64,000 nucleotides of DNA from Bacteroides eggerthii (GTDB lineage: Bacteria > Bacteroidota > Bacteroidia > Bacteroidales > Bacteroidaceae), in NCBI RefSeq assembly GCF_025146565.1, contig NZ_CP102258.1:1768001-1832000 (forward strand), in the 5' to 3' direction. Shown here piece after piece: positions 33,265 to 40,244 of the stretch (its first letter is position 1; the number at the start of each line of letters is the position of its first letter). Both the position numbers and the translations under genes were made by a program. The notes under the pieces are model-generated. The model was not told the origin of the DNA, searched no databases, and saw only the letters and a list, made by a program, of their open reading frames with translations.

Positions 33265-33320
33265 ATGAAAGAGAAAACGAAATTCGTGGCCTTCTCCACC
33301 CAGAAAGGCGGAGCGGGCAT
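33265..33320 (+). pseudogene. ParA/TraA-type ATPase, 18-codon remnant
   Basis: The start MKEKTKFVAFSTQKGGAG is a ParA/TraA-type N-terminus ending just before the lysine of the deviant Walker A motif (KGG-x-GK). After GGAG the reading continues into unrelated sequence, so the gene is truncated at about 33320. It marks the second junction of the deletion that removed the tra region. Confidence 0.6.
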
Positions 33321-33335
33321 ATCTTATGCAAAAAT

Positions 33336-33488
33336 TTACATAACATCCCCGTCGATCCACTGCTTCAGCGTGGCAACGCCCCACACCTGCGGGTCGTCGA
33401 ACATGGTGTCGAGCCGCCCGATACCCTCGCCGAAGGTTACGAGCAGCGTTTCATAGGAGATTTCCTTGTTTACTTCATTCGTTTTCAT
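33336..33488 (-). CDS. Small hypothetical protein, 50 aa
   Basis: A 50-residue acidic ORF (MKTNEVNKEISYETLLVTFG...FDDPQVWGVATLKQWIDGDV). It is the last gene of the minus-strand operon 36.9-33.3 kb and ends next to the ParA remnant. A GC-rich hairpin stands just before its start (33502-33522). The function is unknown. The frame is clean with sensible codon use, so I accept it. Confidence 0.5.
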   Translation of the reverse strand: MKTNEVNKEISYETLLVTFGEGIGRLDTMFDDPQVWGVATLKQWIDGDVM

Positions 33489-33501
33489 ATTCTCGCTTTT
33501 A

Positions 33502-33522
33502 CGGGCGGCTTTTGCCGCCCCG
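33502..33522 (-). repeat. Intergenic hairpin GGGGCGGC/GCCGCCC (1)
   Basis: CGGGCGGC-TTTT-GCCGCCCCG, just before the 50-aa gene. It is one of three near-identical hairpins in this operon. No T run follows, so it looks like a transcript-stability or attenuation element. Confidence 0.6.
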
Positions 33523-33533
33523 AAATTTTTTAA

Positions 33534-33851
33534 TCAGACAAGTTCCACTCTAACCCTGCTCATGTTCGCCCAGAACACGCCGTTGCAGTAGTAGGCGTAG
33601 CCGTTATGCCAGTTGCTCCTGCGGCGTATCACGTCCTGCTCGGGTGGTCGTATCTCGATACTCGTGGTGTAGATGTTGTGTCCCACGGTAATGACGAGGT
33701 TGCACCTTCGCCATATCTCGGAATGGGTTTTGAACCCGTTTTTCCCCTCGATGAGCGCAAGGGCCGTCTTGACTGCTTCCCGAACTTCCCAATCCCACTC
33801 CCCGAAGGGTTTGGGCGGGCGTGCCATGTAGCTTTTATAGATGATTTTCAT
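33534..33851 (-). CDS. Conserved hypothetical protein, up to 105 aa
   Basis: A basic protein with an internal start option: MKIIYKSYMARPPKPFGEWD; the second Met (MARPPKPFG) is also plausible. It contains WDWEVREAVKTALALIEGKNG and a beta-rich end (YAYYCNGVFWANMSRVRVELV). It lies between the PcfJ gene and the small ORF, in the same operon. Unrecognised family. Confidence 0.5.
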   Translation of the reverse strand: MKIIYKSYMARPPKPFGEWDWEVREAVKTALALIEGKNGFKTHSEIWRRCNLVITVGHNIYTTSIEIRPPEQDVIRRRSNWHNGYAYYCNGVFWANMSRVRVELV

Positions 33852-33869
33852 TGTTTTGTTTTTTTTGTA

Positions 33870-33888
33870 GGGCGGCTTTCGCCGCCCC
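33870..33888 (-). repeat. Intergenic hairpin GGGGCGGC/GCCGCCC (2)
   Basis: GGGCGGC-TTTC-GCCGCCC between PcfJ and the 105-aa gene, the same core as the hairpins at 33502 and 35606. Confidence 0.6.
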
Positions 33889-33893
33889 GATTT

Positions 33894-35177
33894 TTATGCT
33901 GTCATTCGTTTCCGTATAAGGGACATGTTCCCCTTCATCAGTTTCAGTATTTGCCCGTGGTACGGGGTATTCTTGTTACACACGCCACGGCTCTGCACGA
34001 CCTCCATGCGTTTTAGGGACACCTCTATCGTTTCGATACGTTTGCCGTCGATTGTGGCCGAGAGTATGAGCGAGTCGGCTTTCAGATAGTATTCGTTGGT
34101 AAACACACAATGGTGCATGGCCTCGCCCTCCTGCCGTATGGCTTCAACGCTGTCCAATACCTTGATGCAGATTTCCCCGTCGGAAAACTCCACTCCGAAA
34201 AACCGCCCTTTGGCTTCGACAAACGAGGCTTCCTGTTCCAACGCCTTGCGCCGTTCCTCCTGCCGCCGTTCCATTTGCATGTGCCGCCGTTTTTTTGCCA
34301 TGTAGAGGTCATGCGCTGCGGGCAGGTCTGCGGGACACACGAAATGGGCGTTATGCAGGTCTTTCCCGAAAAATCGCAGCAGGTCGATGTAGTCGCACCA
34401 TTCCGTCGGTTTCCCGATAGCGTACCCGTTACGGATGGCGATACGGATGGCCGGCCAATAGTCTGCGATATTGCGGGAGGAACAGGCGAAAAATCGCACG
34501 AGTGCCGTTTGTCCCGCTTTAAGCAGCGTTTCGGCCTTGTTCTCCGAGAGCAGCAGGTGGATAAGGTCGAAAGGGGTTACATCGGGGAGTTGTTTGCCGT
34601 AACCGCTTCGGCGCAGTTCGGGGATAAGCCGTTGCCGGGGATAGATGCGTGTGGGCGTGATGTTGTATTTCCCGTCGTTCTCCGCCCGCAGTTCCAATGC
34701 GCTCGACCAACTCCACCCGTGAACGAAGAAGCCCATCGGGCGCAGCCGTGCGAAGGTTGCGGAGCGTCCGTCGGGGGCAATCCACCGCTGTACGGCTTCG
34801 ATATGGGTGTAAACGGGCATCTGTCCCACTTTCGCCCAACACTCGATATAGACGAAGCGCAGGACTTGAAAACCCTTGCAGCGGGTTACGATACACAAAT
34901 ACTCGTAATCGTTGAACTTGCGGCGCAGGGTGGTTTCCACTTTCAGCGTGGTGTGGCAGTGCGGACACTCGCACCCTAACAGATTGTCCGTGAGTTCTCC
35001 GTTTTCGCTCTGCCACGTGTGGCCGCACTCGGTGCAGGTGATAAGTCCTTTCGGCGTGCGGCGTCCGATATGCTCGATGCAGTTCTTGTACCCCCATTCG
35101 ATTTGTGCGGGGGTAAGCGGCGGCAGGTGTTTACTTGCCGCCACAACGCTCTGTTGGAATTTTGTTCTCGGTTTCAT
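33894..35177 (-). CDS. PcfJ-family protein (copy 2)
   Basis: A 427-residue protein with the same plan as the copy at 15841: an N-terminal MKPRTKFQQSVVAASKHL, a zinc-ribbon-like CTECGHTW...CECPHC set at residues 48-80, the core GKDLHNAHFVCPADLPAAHD, a Glu/Arg-rich helix, GVEFSDGEICIKVLDS, EGEAMHHCVFTNEYY and a C-terminal KNTPYHGQI. The two copies are clearly homologous but diverged, so they come from two elements. It ends two bases before PcfK. Confidence 0.8.
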   Translation of the reverse strand: MKPRTKFQQSVVAASKHLPPLTPAQIEWGYKNCIEHIGRRTPKGLITCTECGHTWQSENGELTDNLLGCECPHCHTTLKVETTLRRKFNDYEYLCIVTRCKGFQVLRFVYIECWAKVGQMPVYTHIEAVQRWIAPDGRSATFARLRPMGFFVHGWSWSSALELRAENDGKYNITPTRIYPRQRLIPELRRSGYGKQLPDVTPFDLIHLLLSENKAETLLKAGQTALVRFFACSSRNIADYWPAIRIAIRNGYAIGKPTEWCDYIDLLRFFGKDLHNAHFVCPADLPAAHDLYMAKKRRHMQMERRQEERRKALEQEASFVEAKGRFFGVEFSDGEICIKVLDSVEAIRQEGEAMHHCVFTNEYYLKADSLILSATIDGKRIETIEVSLKRMEVVQSRGVCNKNTPYHGQILKLMKGNMSLIRKRMTA

Positions 35178-35179
35178 AA

Positions 35180-35590
35180 CTAAAATAGACTGGGCATTAG
35201 TTTGTTATCTTCGATTTTCTTGGGTTTGGACTTGGCTTTCGCCAACTTGGCGTAGGCTTCGCTCTCGGCCTTCCGTATGGCGTTCCGCCGTGCCTCGGCT
35301 TTTTCCTCCTCGGTCAGTTCGACGGTGTGATTGACCACTACCTTGCAACTGACGGGTTTGCCGATGTCGATGTCCTCCTCGTCGTAATAGTGGAGTGCCA
35401 TAGAGTATATTTCCTCGTCGGCAAACCCGTTGCAACCGCTCTGCCGTACTTGGTTGATGATGAAAGTGCAGCAATCGTCAATGTTCTTTTTCGGGTTGGC
35501 GTATCGGGGTGCGAAAAGTTCGTCCTCCCGTGCCCGTGCGTCGAGATAGTTCTGTATCGTCAGTTTGAAATAATCTGTTCCTTGTGCCAT
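35180..35590 (-). CDS. PcfK-family protein (copy 2)
   Basis: From ATG 35590 the protein begins MAQGTDYFKLTIQNYLDARA and has the PcfK pattern (DDCCTFIINQVRQSGCNGFADEEIYSMALHYYDEED, VELTEEEKAEARRNAI), about 136 residues. The frame is open upstream to 35635, but those codons lie in the hairpin region. It is paired with PcfJ with a two-base gap, as in copy 1. Confidence 0.8.
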   Translation of the reverse strand: MAQGTDYFKLTIQNYLDARAREDELFAPRYANPKKNIDDCCTFIINQVRQSGCNGFADEEIYSMALHYYDEEDIDIGKPVSCKVVVNHTVELTEEEKAEARRNAIRKAESEAYAKLAKAKSKPKKIEDNKLMPSLF

Positions 35591-35605
35591 GATTTTTTGG
35601 TATTG

Positions 35606-35624
35606 TGGGGCGGCGAACCGCCCC
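35606..35624 (-). repeat. Intergenic hairpin GGGGCGGC/GCCGCCC (3)
   Basis: GGGGCGG-CGAA-CCGCCCC between the PcfK and 330-aa genes, on the same strand as the operon. Third copy of the motif. Confidence 0.6.
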
Positions 35625-35635
35625 GTGTTCAACAT

Positions 35636-36628
35636 TTATTCGTCCTTTCCGAGAAGCCGCCGCACCTCGTCCTCTTTGGTCTTTTGGAAAATCCATCCCG
35701 CTTTCTTCTGCCCGTCATGCGTCAGCCGTGCGTTGAAGCGTCCCCCGAGTGCGTGAAGGGCGTCCTTGACGGGCTTGGTGTCCCCGAATACGGCTATCGC
35801 CTTCTCGGAATAGTCCACGATGATAAACCCGCCTTGCACGCTCGTTTCAGTGCGTTCCGCCCGTTTTTCGTCTTTCGGCTCGGGCAGACATATATTCTCC
35901 TCGTTTCCTGCGATATATGCCAGCCTGTCGATGTACCCTTCACGGGTGTAGTGGGTCAGTTTGCAGACACTCCACCCGTATTTCGGACTTTTGCCGAGCG
36001 TGAAAACGGGATAGCGGTGTTCGTTCTTGGGGTCGTATTCGGAGAGGTGCGCCGTTTGCGGGAAATTGGCCGCCGCCTTTCTCAACTCCCCGAAGCCGTT
36101 GCGGGAGGTGGCCGAAAAGCCGAGAATGACGGTACGCACGCTTCGGGTGGTCGAACACTCGTAAGAGGGGTCAGTGTATTCCGTTTCGTTGAGTTCGGCG
36201 ATGATTACGCCCTGCACCCCTTCGGGCATGATGCGGCGTAACCTCTGCGCTCCTATTTCCGCTATGCGGTCATGCTCGGCTTTCTCTTTGGCGGCGGCGA
36301 TGGCCTGCGCCGTGGCTTGCTCTTCCGCCTGCCTCACGAGCAAAGCCGCCTCGAAAGCGTCCATGAACTCGGGGTTCACGTCGTCGTAGTACCTGCCGAT
36401 ACCGAATGTTTGCGAGAGGGGTCGCAGAATGTCCGTTTGGCTGATTTCCTTTGTTTCGGTATCGACCATGTGGTACACGTAGCCACGGGCGGTGTGTTCC
36501 ACCTTGTAAACGACGTAACGCTTTCTGCTCGCACCCGCACCGATACCGATGATTACCTGGTTTTCCTTGACTACCTGCACCTGCGTGTCCGTGGTAGTCG
36601 CTCCGAATAATGAAATGTACTTTGTCAT
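35636..36628 (-). CDS. Conserved hypothetical protein of mobile elements, 330 aa
   Basis: A 330-residue protein. N-terminal KYISLFGATTTDTQVQVV and a beta-rich YVVYKVEHTARGYVYHMVDTET, a long Ala/Glu-rich coiled helix at residues 95-135, then a middle region (VILGFSATSRNGFGELRKAAANF). A C-terminal module (VFGDTKPVKDALHALGGRFN...AGWIFQKTKEDEVRRLL) recurs in plasmid and phage-related proteins. Unknown function; it leads the PcfK-PcfJ operon copy 2. Confidence 0.55.
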   Translation of the reverse strand: MTKYISLFGATTTDTQVQVVKENQVIIGIGAGASRKRYVVYKVEHTARGYVYHMVDTETKEISQTDILRPLSQTFGIGRYYDDVNPEFMDAFEAALLVRQAEEQATAQAIAAAKEKAEHDRIAEIGAQRLRRIMPEGVQGVIIAELNETEYTDPSYECSTTRSVRTVILGFSATSRNGFGELRKAAANFPQTAHLSEYDPKNEHRYPVFTLGKSPKYGWSVCKLTHYTREGYIDRLAYIAGNEENICLPEPKDEKRAERTETSVQGGFIIVDYSEKAIAVFGDTKPVKDALHALGGRFNARLTHDGQKKAGWIFQKTKEDEVRRLLGKDE

Positions 36629-36640
36629 ACCTGTAAAAAT

Positions 36641-36892
36641 TTAGAAGATGTGAGTGAATAGGAAATAGAAAAAGCCGGTTAGAGCCACGAGAGAAACAAG
36701 GCAGGAGAAAATGCCCCGCAGGATGTCATAACAGAACGTGAAGCCCAAAACGACCCAAATAAAATCGATACCCCACACGTGGAAGCCCAAAGCCACCGCC
36801 CCGACCTTTACCGCCAACCCGACCTTTGCCTTTATGCCAAGTGGAAGGTTGGAGGATTTCTGTTTCCATTTATTTTTCTCTTCGTTTCTCAT
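36641..36892 (-). CDS. Small membrane protein, 83 aa
   Basis: From ATG 36892: MRNEEKNKWKQKSSNLPLG, a basic start followed by two or three hydrophobic stretches (IKAKVGLAVKVGAVALGFHVWG, IDFIWVVLGFTF, GIFSCLVSLVALTGFFYFLF). It is first gene of the minus-strand operon. The open frame further upstream to 37126 has no signal and reads through the intergenic block, so I reject it. Unrecognised family. Confidence 0.55.
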   Translation of the reverse strand: MRNEEKNKWKQKSSNLPLGIKAKVGLAVKVGAVALGFHVWGIDFIWVVLGFTFCYDILRGIFSCLVSLVALTGFFYFLFTHIF

Positions 36893-37080
36893 AACCTTTG
36901 ACTTTTTTTTATGCCGTAGCGGAGCCGGTATGGATGGAATCTGTTTCGGTAGCATCAAAAGGTGTCGGGGATAGCTGCTGCAAGATTTTGTCGGAAAATA
37001 CGCTCGCCCGCAGGGAAAGAGGAAGATTTTGCGGCAAACCGCCCCGCGGCCCGATCTTGCAGCAGCGTGAGCCCCGTAAC

Positions 37081-37088
37081 TACCTTTG
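37081..37088 (+). promoter_or_regulatory. Promoter -7 box TACCTTTG with TTG 21 bases upstream
   Basis: TTG-N21-TACCTTTG on the + strand, a good match to consensus. It faces the HTH genes at 37.4 kb with about 340 bases between, including two stem-loops. Confidence 0.5.
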
Positions 37089-37178
37089 CTACTGACAACA
37101 GATTTCCATACCGCGCTCCGCGGCATGAAAAAAAAGAGAGGAAAAGGTTATGGGAGAGAAACGGGGAGAAAACGATAT

Positions 37179-37264
37179 GCCGTGAACGCTCGCGAAAGTC
37201 GGTTCACGGCTCACCCTGCATGGAATGATAAATCGCCCGCGAACATTTCCTTTCACGGGCGATT
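37179..37264 (+). ncRNA. Candidate structured RNA (two stem-loops)
   Basis: GCCGTGAAC (37179-37187) with GTTCACGGC (37202-37210) and AATCGCCCG (37231-37239) with CGGGCGATT (37256-37264) are both perfect 9-bp stems, 20 bases apart, downstream of the promoter at 37081. It could be a leader or a small RNA. No family recognised. Confidence 0.4.
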
Positions 37265-37395
37265 GGCGTATCGGAACGTGCCGATCCCGTATCGGCGGAG
37301 GATCGTTTCCGCCGGACGTGGAGCCACTCGCTGCCACTTTTAAGACGGATACGTCCATATACCACTGGCTGATAACAAGATACTGTTCATTTGTG

Positions 37396-37403
37396 TACTT
37401 TTG
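37396..37403 (+). promoter_or_regulatory. -7 box TACTTTTG before the HTH gene
   Basis: TACTTTTG matches the consensus and lies 32 bases before the start at 37435, giving a short leader. The -33 element is not obvious. Confidence 0.45.
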
Positions 37404-37434
37404 GGCATCCGGGAAACAAAAAATGAAACAGAAC

Positions 37435-37728
37435 ATGGAAATAATAAGTATGGACGTGAAGGCTTTCGACGCGCTGGCAGGGCACGTGGAAGCCATTGAA
37501 AGAAAAGCCGAGGCGTTATGCCGCAGGCAAGAGGACGTGAGTTTGAAAAAATGGCTGGACAACCAGGATGTCTGTGACGTGCTGGGTATATCGAAACGTA
37601 CCCTGCAAACCTACCGGGAGAAAGGGTTGCTGCCTTTCAGCCGCATCCGTCACAAAATCTTCTACAAACCGGAAGATGTCGGGAAACTGCTGCAATCGTC
37701 GCACTATCCTAATACCGCCGCGTTATGA
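37435..37728 (+). CDS. HTH protein, excisionase-like (1)
   Basis: A 97-residue protein of the element-encoded HTH_17 type: MEIISMDVKAFDALAGHVEA, then a helical linker, then KKWLDNQDVCDVLGISKRTL and REKGLLPFSRIRHKIFYKPE. Such pairs act as excisionase-like DNA-binding factors. The alternative start ATG 37423 adds MKQN. It overlaps the next gene as ATGA. Confidence 0.7.
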   Translation: MEIISMDVKAFDALAGHVEAIERKAEALCRRQEDVSLKKWLDNQDVCDVLGISKRTLQTYREKGLLPFSRIRHKIFYKPEDVGKLLQSSHYPNTAAL

Positions 37729-38036
37729 GCCATTATTTCATCGACAAGCACGATCCGTGTGTGGCGGATCTCTTCCGGCGCTTGGAAAAGGCCGGCAAGG
37801 CACTGGATAAACTGGAATCCTCCGGAGGCCGGACACTCAAGGGAGAGCGGTTCGTCACCGACGAGGAATTGTCCCGGCTGCTGAAAATCAGCAGGCGTAC
37901 ATTGCAGGAATACCGCACGGCGCGGATCATTCCCTATTATTTGATTCAGGGCAAGGTACTATACATGGAATCCGAGATACAGAAATTCCTGGAAGATTCC
38001 CGGAAGAAATGTATCGGGGGACAGGAATGGGTATAA
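37725..38036 (+). CDS. HTH protein, excisionase-like (2)
   Basis: A 103-residue protein. The N-terminal half is a helical region (MSHYFIDKHDPCVADLFRRL); the C-terminal half is an HTH (GERFVTDEELSRLLKISRRT, YYLIQGKVLYMESEIQKFL). It overlaps the preceding HTH gene by four bases, so the two are coupled. The same two-gene arrangement occurs on the other strand at 41972-42594, in the neighbouring element. Confidence 0.7.
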   Translation: MSHYFIDKHDPCVADLFRRLEKAGKALDKLESSGGRTLKGERFVTDEELSRLLKISRRTLQEYRTARIIPYYLIQGKVLYMESEIQKFLEDSRKKCIGGQEWV

Positions 38037-38073
38037 AAGAAGAACGGCCAAAACATTGGCCGTTCTTCTTTTT
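38035..38073. terminator. Strong bidirectional terminator
   Basis: A 17-bp stem, AAAAGAAGAACGGCCAA with TTGGCCGTTCTTCTTTT, loop AACA, T run on one side and A run on the other. It lies between convergent genes. Confidence 0.9.
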
Positions 38074-38438
38074 CAGTTCAATATCGTGTTCATGCCGGGG
38101 AGCTGCCAGACGACGGCGGTCGTCGTGGCCCTTCGGACAAGCCACCGTCGGAAGGCTTCGGCATTCCCGGATTTTAAGCGGAAAGCCAGCGCGGCGATCA
38201 TTTCGAGCGAATACAGCTCGACAATACCGCCGTCACGGTTGCGCTCCCGGCGGTAAACCCTCTCCTCACAGAGTATGCCGCTTTTGAGTATGGAGCGGAT
38301 GTTGCTCCCCACGGCAGGAACGAAGACTCCGAACAGGTCGGCAATCTGGTGGCGCGTGAGCCATACACGGTTCTCCGGCGCGTGGATTTCCACCCGCCCG
38401 TTTTCAATGCTGATAGGTTCTCTTGTCGTCATAGTCAT
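38073..38438 (-). CDS. RhuM-like/hypothetical element protein, 121 aa
   Basis: A 121-residue protein: GRVEIHAPENRVWLTRHQIADLFGVFVPAVGSNI, then ERVYRRERNRDGGIVELYSL and EMIAALAFRLKSGNAEAF. A similar protein is encoded at 41503 (VTMPTAPVWMTQQEMSDAFNVFG, YDVYSLEMVIAVSFRLRS), so they belong to one family. The N-terminal HTH-like part and the YSLEMI...A-FR motif resemble RhuM-type proteins found in mobile elements. Its role is unknown. Confidence 0.55.
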   Translation of the reverse strand: MTMTTREPISIENGRVEIHAPENRVWLTRHQIADLFGVFVPAVGSNIRSILKSGILCEERVYRRERNRDGGIVELYSLEMIAALAFRLKSGNAEAFRRWLVRRATTTAVVWQLPGMNTILN

Positions 38439-38466
38439 ACAAATTTATCAATTTTTGTTATACTGT

Positions 38467-38715
38467 TCAACCGTTTACCGTTATAATATCTGCCGTTTCC
38501 GGTTCGTCCTCCTCGTAGAGATTTATTTTCCGGCCTTTGGTCTGTTCTTTCAGCCGTTTCATGTCCTCGTCCACCTTGCGGTCGGTCACTTTGGCGTAAA
38601 TCTGCGTGGTGGAAATGCTCTTGTGTCCCATCATGCGGCTGACAGTTTCGATAGGCACACCCAACGAGAGCGTGATATGTGTCCCGAAATTGTGCCTCGC
38701 CTTGTGGAACAGAAC
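38467..38715 (-). pseudogene. Tyrosine integrase, C-terminal fragment
   Basis: It carries LFHKARHNFGTHITLSLGVP, IETVSRMMGHKSISTTQIYAK and a charged tail, which is the end of a tyrosine recombinase including the second catalytic Arg, the His and the nucleophile Tyr of IYAK. Everything N-terminal of the FHKARH box is gone; upstream codons are unrelated. The break is within three residues of the same box at which the integrase at 56.87 kb ends, but the codons differ. Confidence 0.7.
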
Positions 38716-38836
38716 CCACAAAGCAGCCGTCAGCAAACAAGTAACAACAAAACGTAACCCGTTTGAAATGAGCGGTTTTTCATTATTCTGCCAAATACCG
38801 GAAACGCAACGGAGTGCGGAATATTGAGCCATTTCA

Positions 38837-38858
38837 GTTTCCAAGCCGTTAGCCGTCA
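38837..38858. repeat. Candidate left attachment site (direct repeat 1)
   Basis: GTTTCCAAG followed by CGTTA and GTCA at fixed spacing. It matches 56782-56803 at 19 of 22 positions in the same orientation. It lies 137 bases before the first integrase gene, as expected for an attL. Confidence 0.5.
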
Positions 38859-38951
38859 GTTACCGAAGCAAGAACAGGTAACGCACGGAAAATGAAATTG
38901 TTGCAAGCCCGTGCTGATTGCACTGATACGCACCGTTCTGCAAATCAATGG

Positions 38952-38994
38952 ACGCTTACTCATGAATTAATTTTGCGACAAAAACAGTAAGCGT
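38952..38994. repeat. Inverted repeat around the integrase promoter (1)
   Basis: ACGCTTACT (38952-38960) and AGTAAGCGT (38986-38994) are perfect 9-bp arms, 25 bases apart. The -7 box lies between them and the right arm ends at the base before the start ATG. The same geometry is seen at the other integrase pair. Confidence 0.6.
38968..38975 (+). promoter_or_regulatory. Integrase promoter -7 box TAATTTTG
   Basis: TAATTTTG, 19 bases before the ATG, giving a very short leader. The following bases TGCGACA also occur with one change at the opposite integrase promoter. Confidence 0.55.
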
Positions 38995-40224
38995 ATGAAA
39001 GTGGAAAAATTCAAGGTGTTGCTCTACCTGAAAAGGAGCGGAACGGACAAGTCGGGCAAAGCCCCGATAATGGGAAGGATAACGGTGAACCGCACGATGG
39101 CGCAGTTCGGATGCAAGCTGTCGTGCAAGCCGGAGTTGTGGAACGCAAGGGAAAGCCGTCTGGACGGCAAGAGCCGTGAGGCGGTGGAAACCAATGCGAA
39201 AATAGACAAGCTTCTGCTTGCGGTCAATAATGCTTTCGACACATTGGTTGAGCGTGGACAGGACTTTGACGCTACGGCGGTCAAGGACTTGTTTCAGGGA
39301 AGCATGGACACGCAGATGACCCTCCTGAGGATGACCGACCGCATCTGCGAGGACTTGAAGGCGCGTATCGGTATTGACCGTGCCAAAGGAACCTATCCCG
39401 CCTATTACTACATGAGACGGACACTGGGCGAGTTCATCCAGTGGCAGTTCAAGACGAAGGACATTGCTTTCGGGCAGCTTTCCGAACAGTTCATACACGA
39501 TTACCAGAACTTCGTGATGGACGTGAAAGGATATGCTGTAGATACGGTGCGCCATTACCTCGCCATCTTGAAAAAGATATGCCGCATAGCTTACAAGGAG
39601 GGATATGCCGAAAGATGCCATTTCGCCAATTTCACCCTGCCAAAACAGAGTGAACGCACTCCAAGAGCCTTGAGCCGCGAGGATTTCGAGAAGATACGCG
39701 ATGTGGAGATACCTGCATGCCGCACCACGCACATCCTTGTGCGTGACCTCTTCCTGTTTGCCTGCTATACGGGCACTGCCTATGCGGATGCGGTGAGCGT
39801 AACAAGGGATAATCTGTACACGGATGACGATGGAAACCTTTGGCTTAAATACCGCCGCAAGAAGAACGAGCTTCAGGCAAGCGTGAAACTGTTGCCGGAA
39901 GCACTCGCCCTGATTGAGAAATACCATGATGACAACCGCCCGACATTGTTCCCTATGGTGCGGCATCCTAATCTTCGGCAGCACATGAAATCGCTTGCTG
40001 TCCTCGCAGGGGTGAGCAGCACCTTGTGCTATCATCAGGCACGTCATTCCTTCGCCTCGCTGATTACGCTGGAAGCCGGAGTGCCGATTGAAACCATCAG
40101 CCGGATGCTGGGGCATTCCGATATAACCACCACCCAAGTTTATGCCCGTGTCATTCCGAAGAAGCTCTTTGAAGACATGGACAAATACATCGAAGCGACC
40201 AAAGATTTGAAACTTATTCTCTAA
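38995..40224 (+). CDS. Tyrosine integrase (409 aa), first of a tandem pair
   Basis: A full-length Bacteroides-type tyrosine recombinase: an N-terminal Arm/SAM-like region (MKVEKFKVLLYLKRSGTDK), LFLFACYTGTAYADAVSV (first Arg region), YHQARHSFASLITLEAGV (His/Arg box) and GHSDITTTQVYARV (nucleophile Tyr). No disruption. It is followed 20 bases later by a second integrase. It is next to the candidate attachment repeat, so it is the best candidate for the integrase of the ter element. Confidence 0.9.
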   Translation: MKVEKFKVLLYLKRSGTDKSGKAPIMGRITVNRTMAQFGCKLSCKPELWNARESRLDGKSREAVETNAKIDKLLLAVNNAFDTLVERGQDFDATAVKDLFQGSMDTQMTLLRMTDRICEDLKARIGIDRAKGTYPAYYYMRRTLGEFIQWQFKTKDIAFGQLSEQFIHDYQNFVMDVKGYAVDTVRHYLAILKKICRIAYKEGYAERCHFANFTLPKQSERTPRALSREDFEKIRDVEIPACRTTHILVRDLFLFACYTGTAYADAVSVTRDNLYTDDDGNLWLKYRRKKNELQASVKLLPEALALIEKYHDDNRPTLFPMVRHPNLRQHMKSLAVLAGVSSTLCYHQARHSFASLITLEAGVPIETISRMLGHSDITTTQVYARVIPKKLFEDMDKYIEATKDLKLIL

Positions 40225-40244
40225 CTGATAAAAACATCACAACC

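Larger units (their letters stand above)
36893..37422. other. Structured non-coding region with two + strand promoters
   Basis: No gene. GC-rich dyads lie at about 36975-37070, then a TACCTTTG promoter at 37081, two stem-loops at 37179-37264, and a TACTTTTG box at 37396 just before the HTH gene. The layout repeats that seen upstream of the two minus-strand operons at 15.4 and 18.04 kb. Confidence 0.5.
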
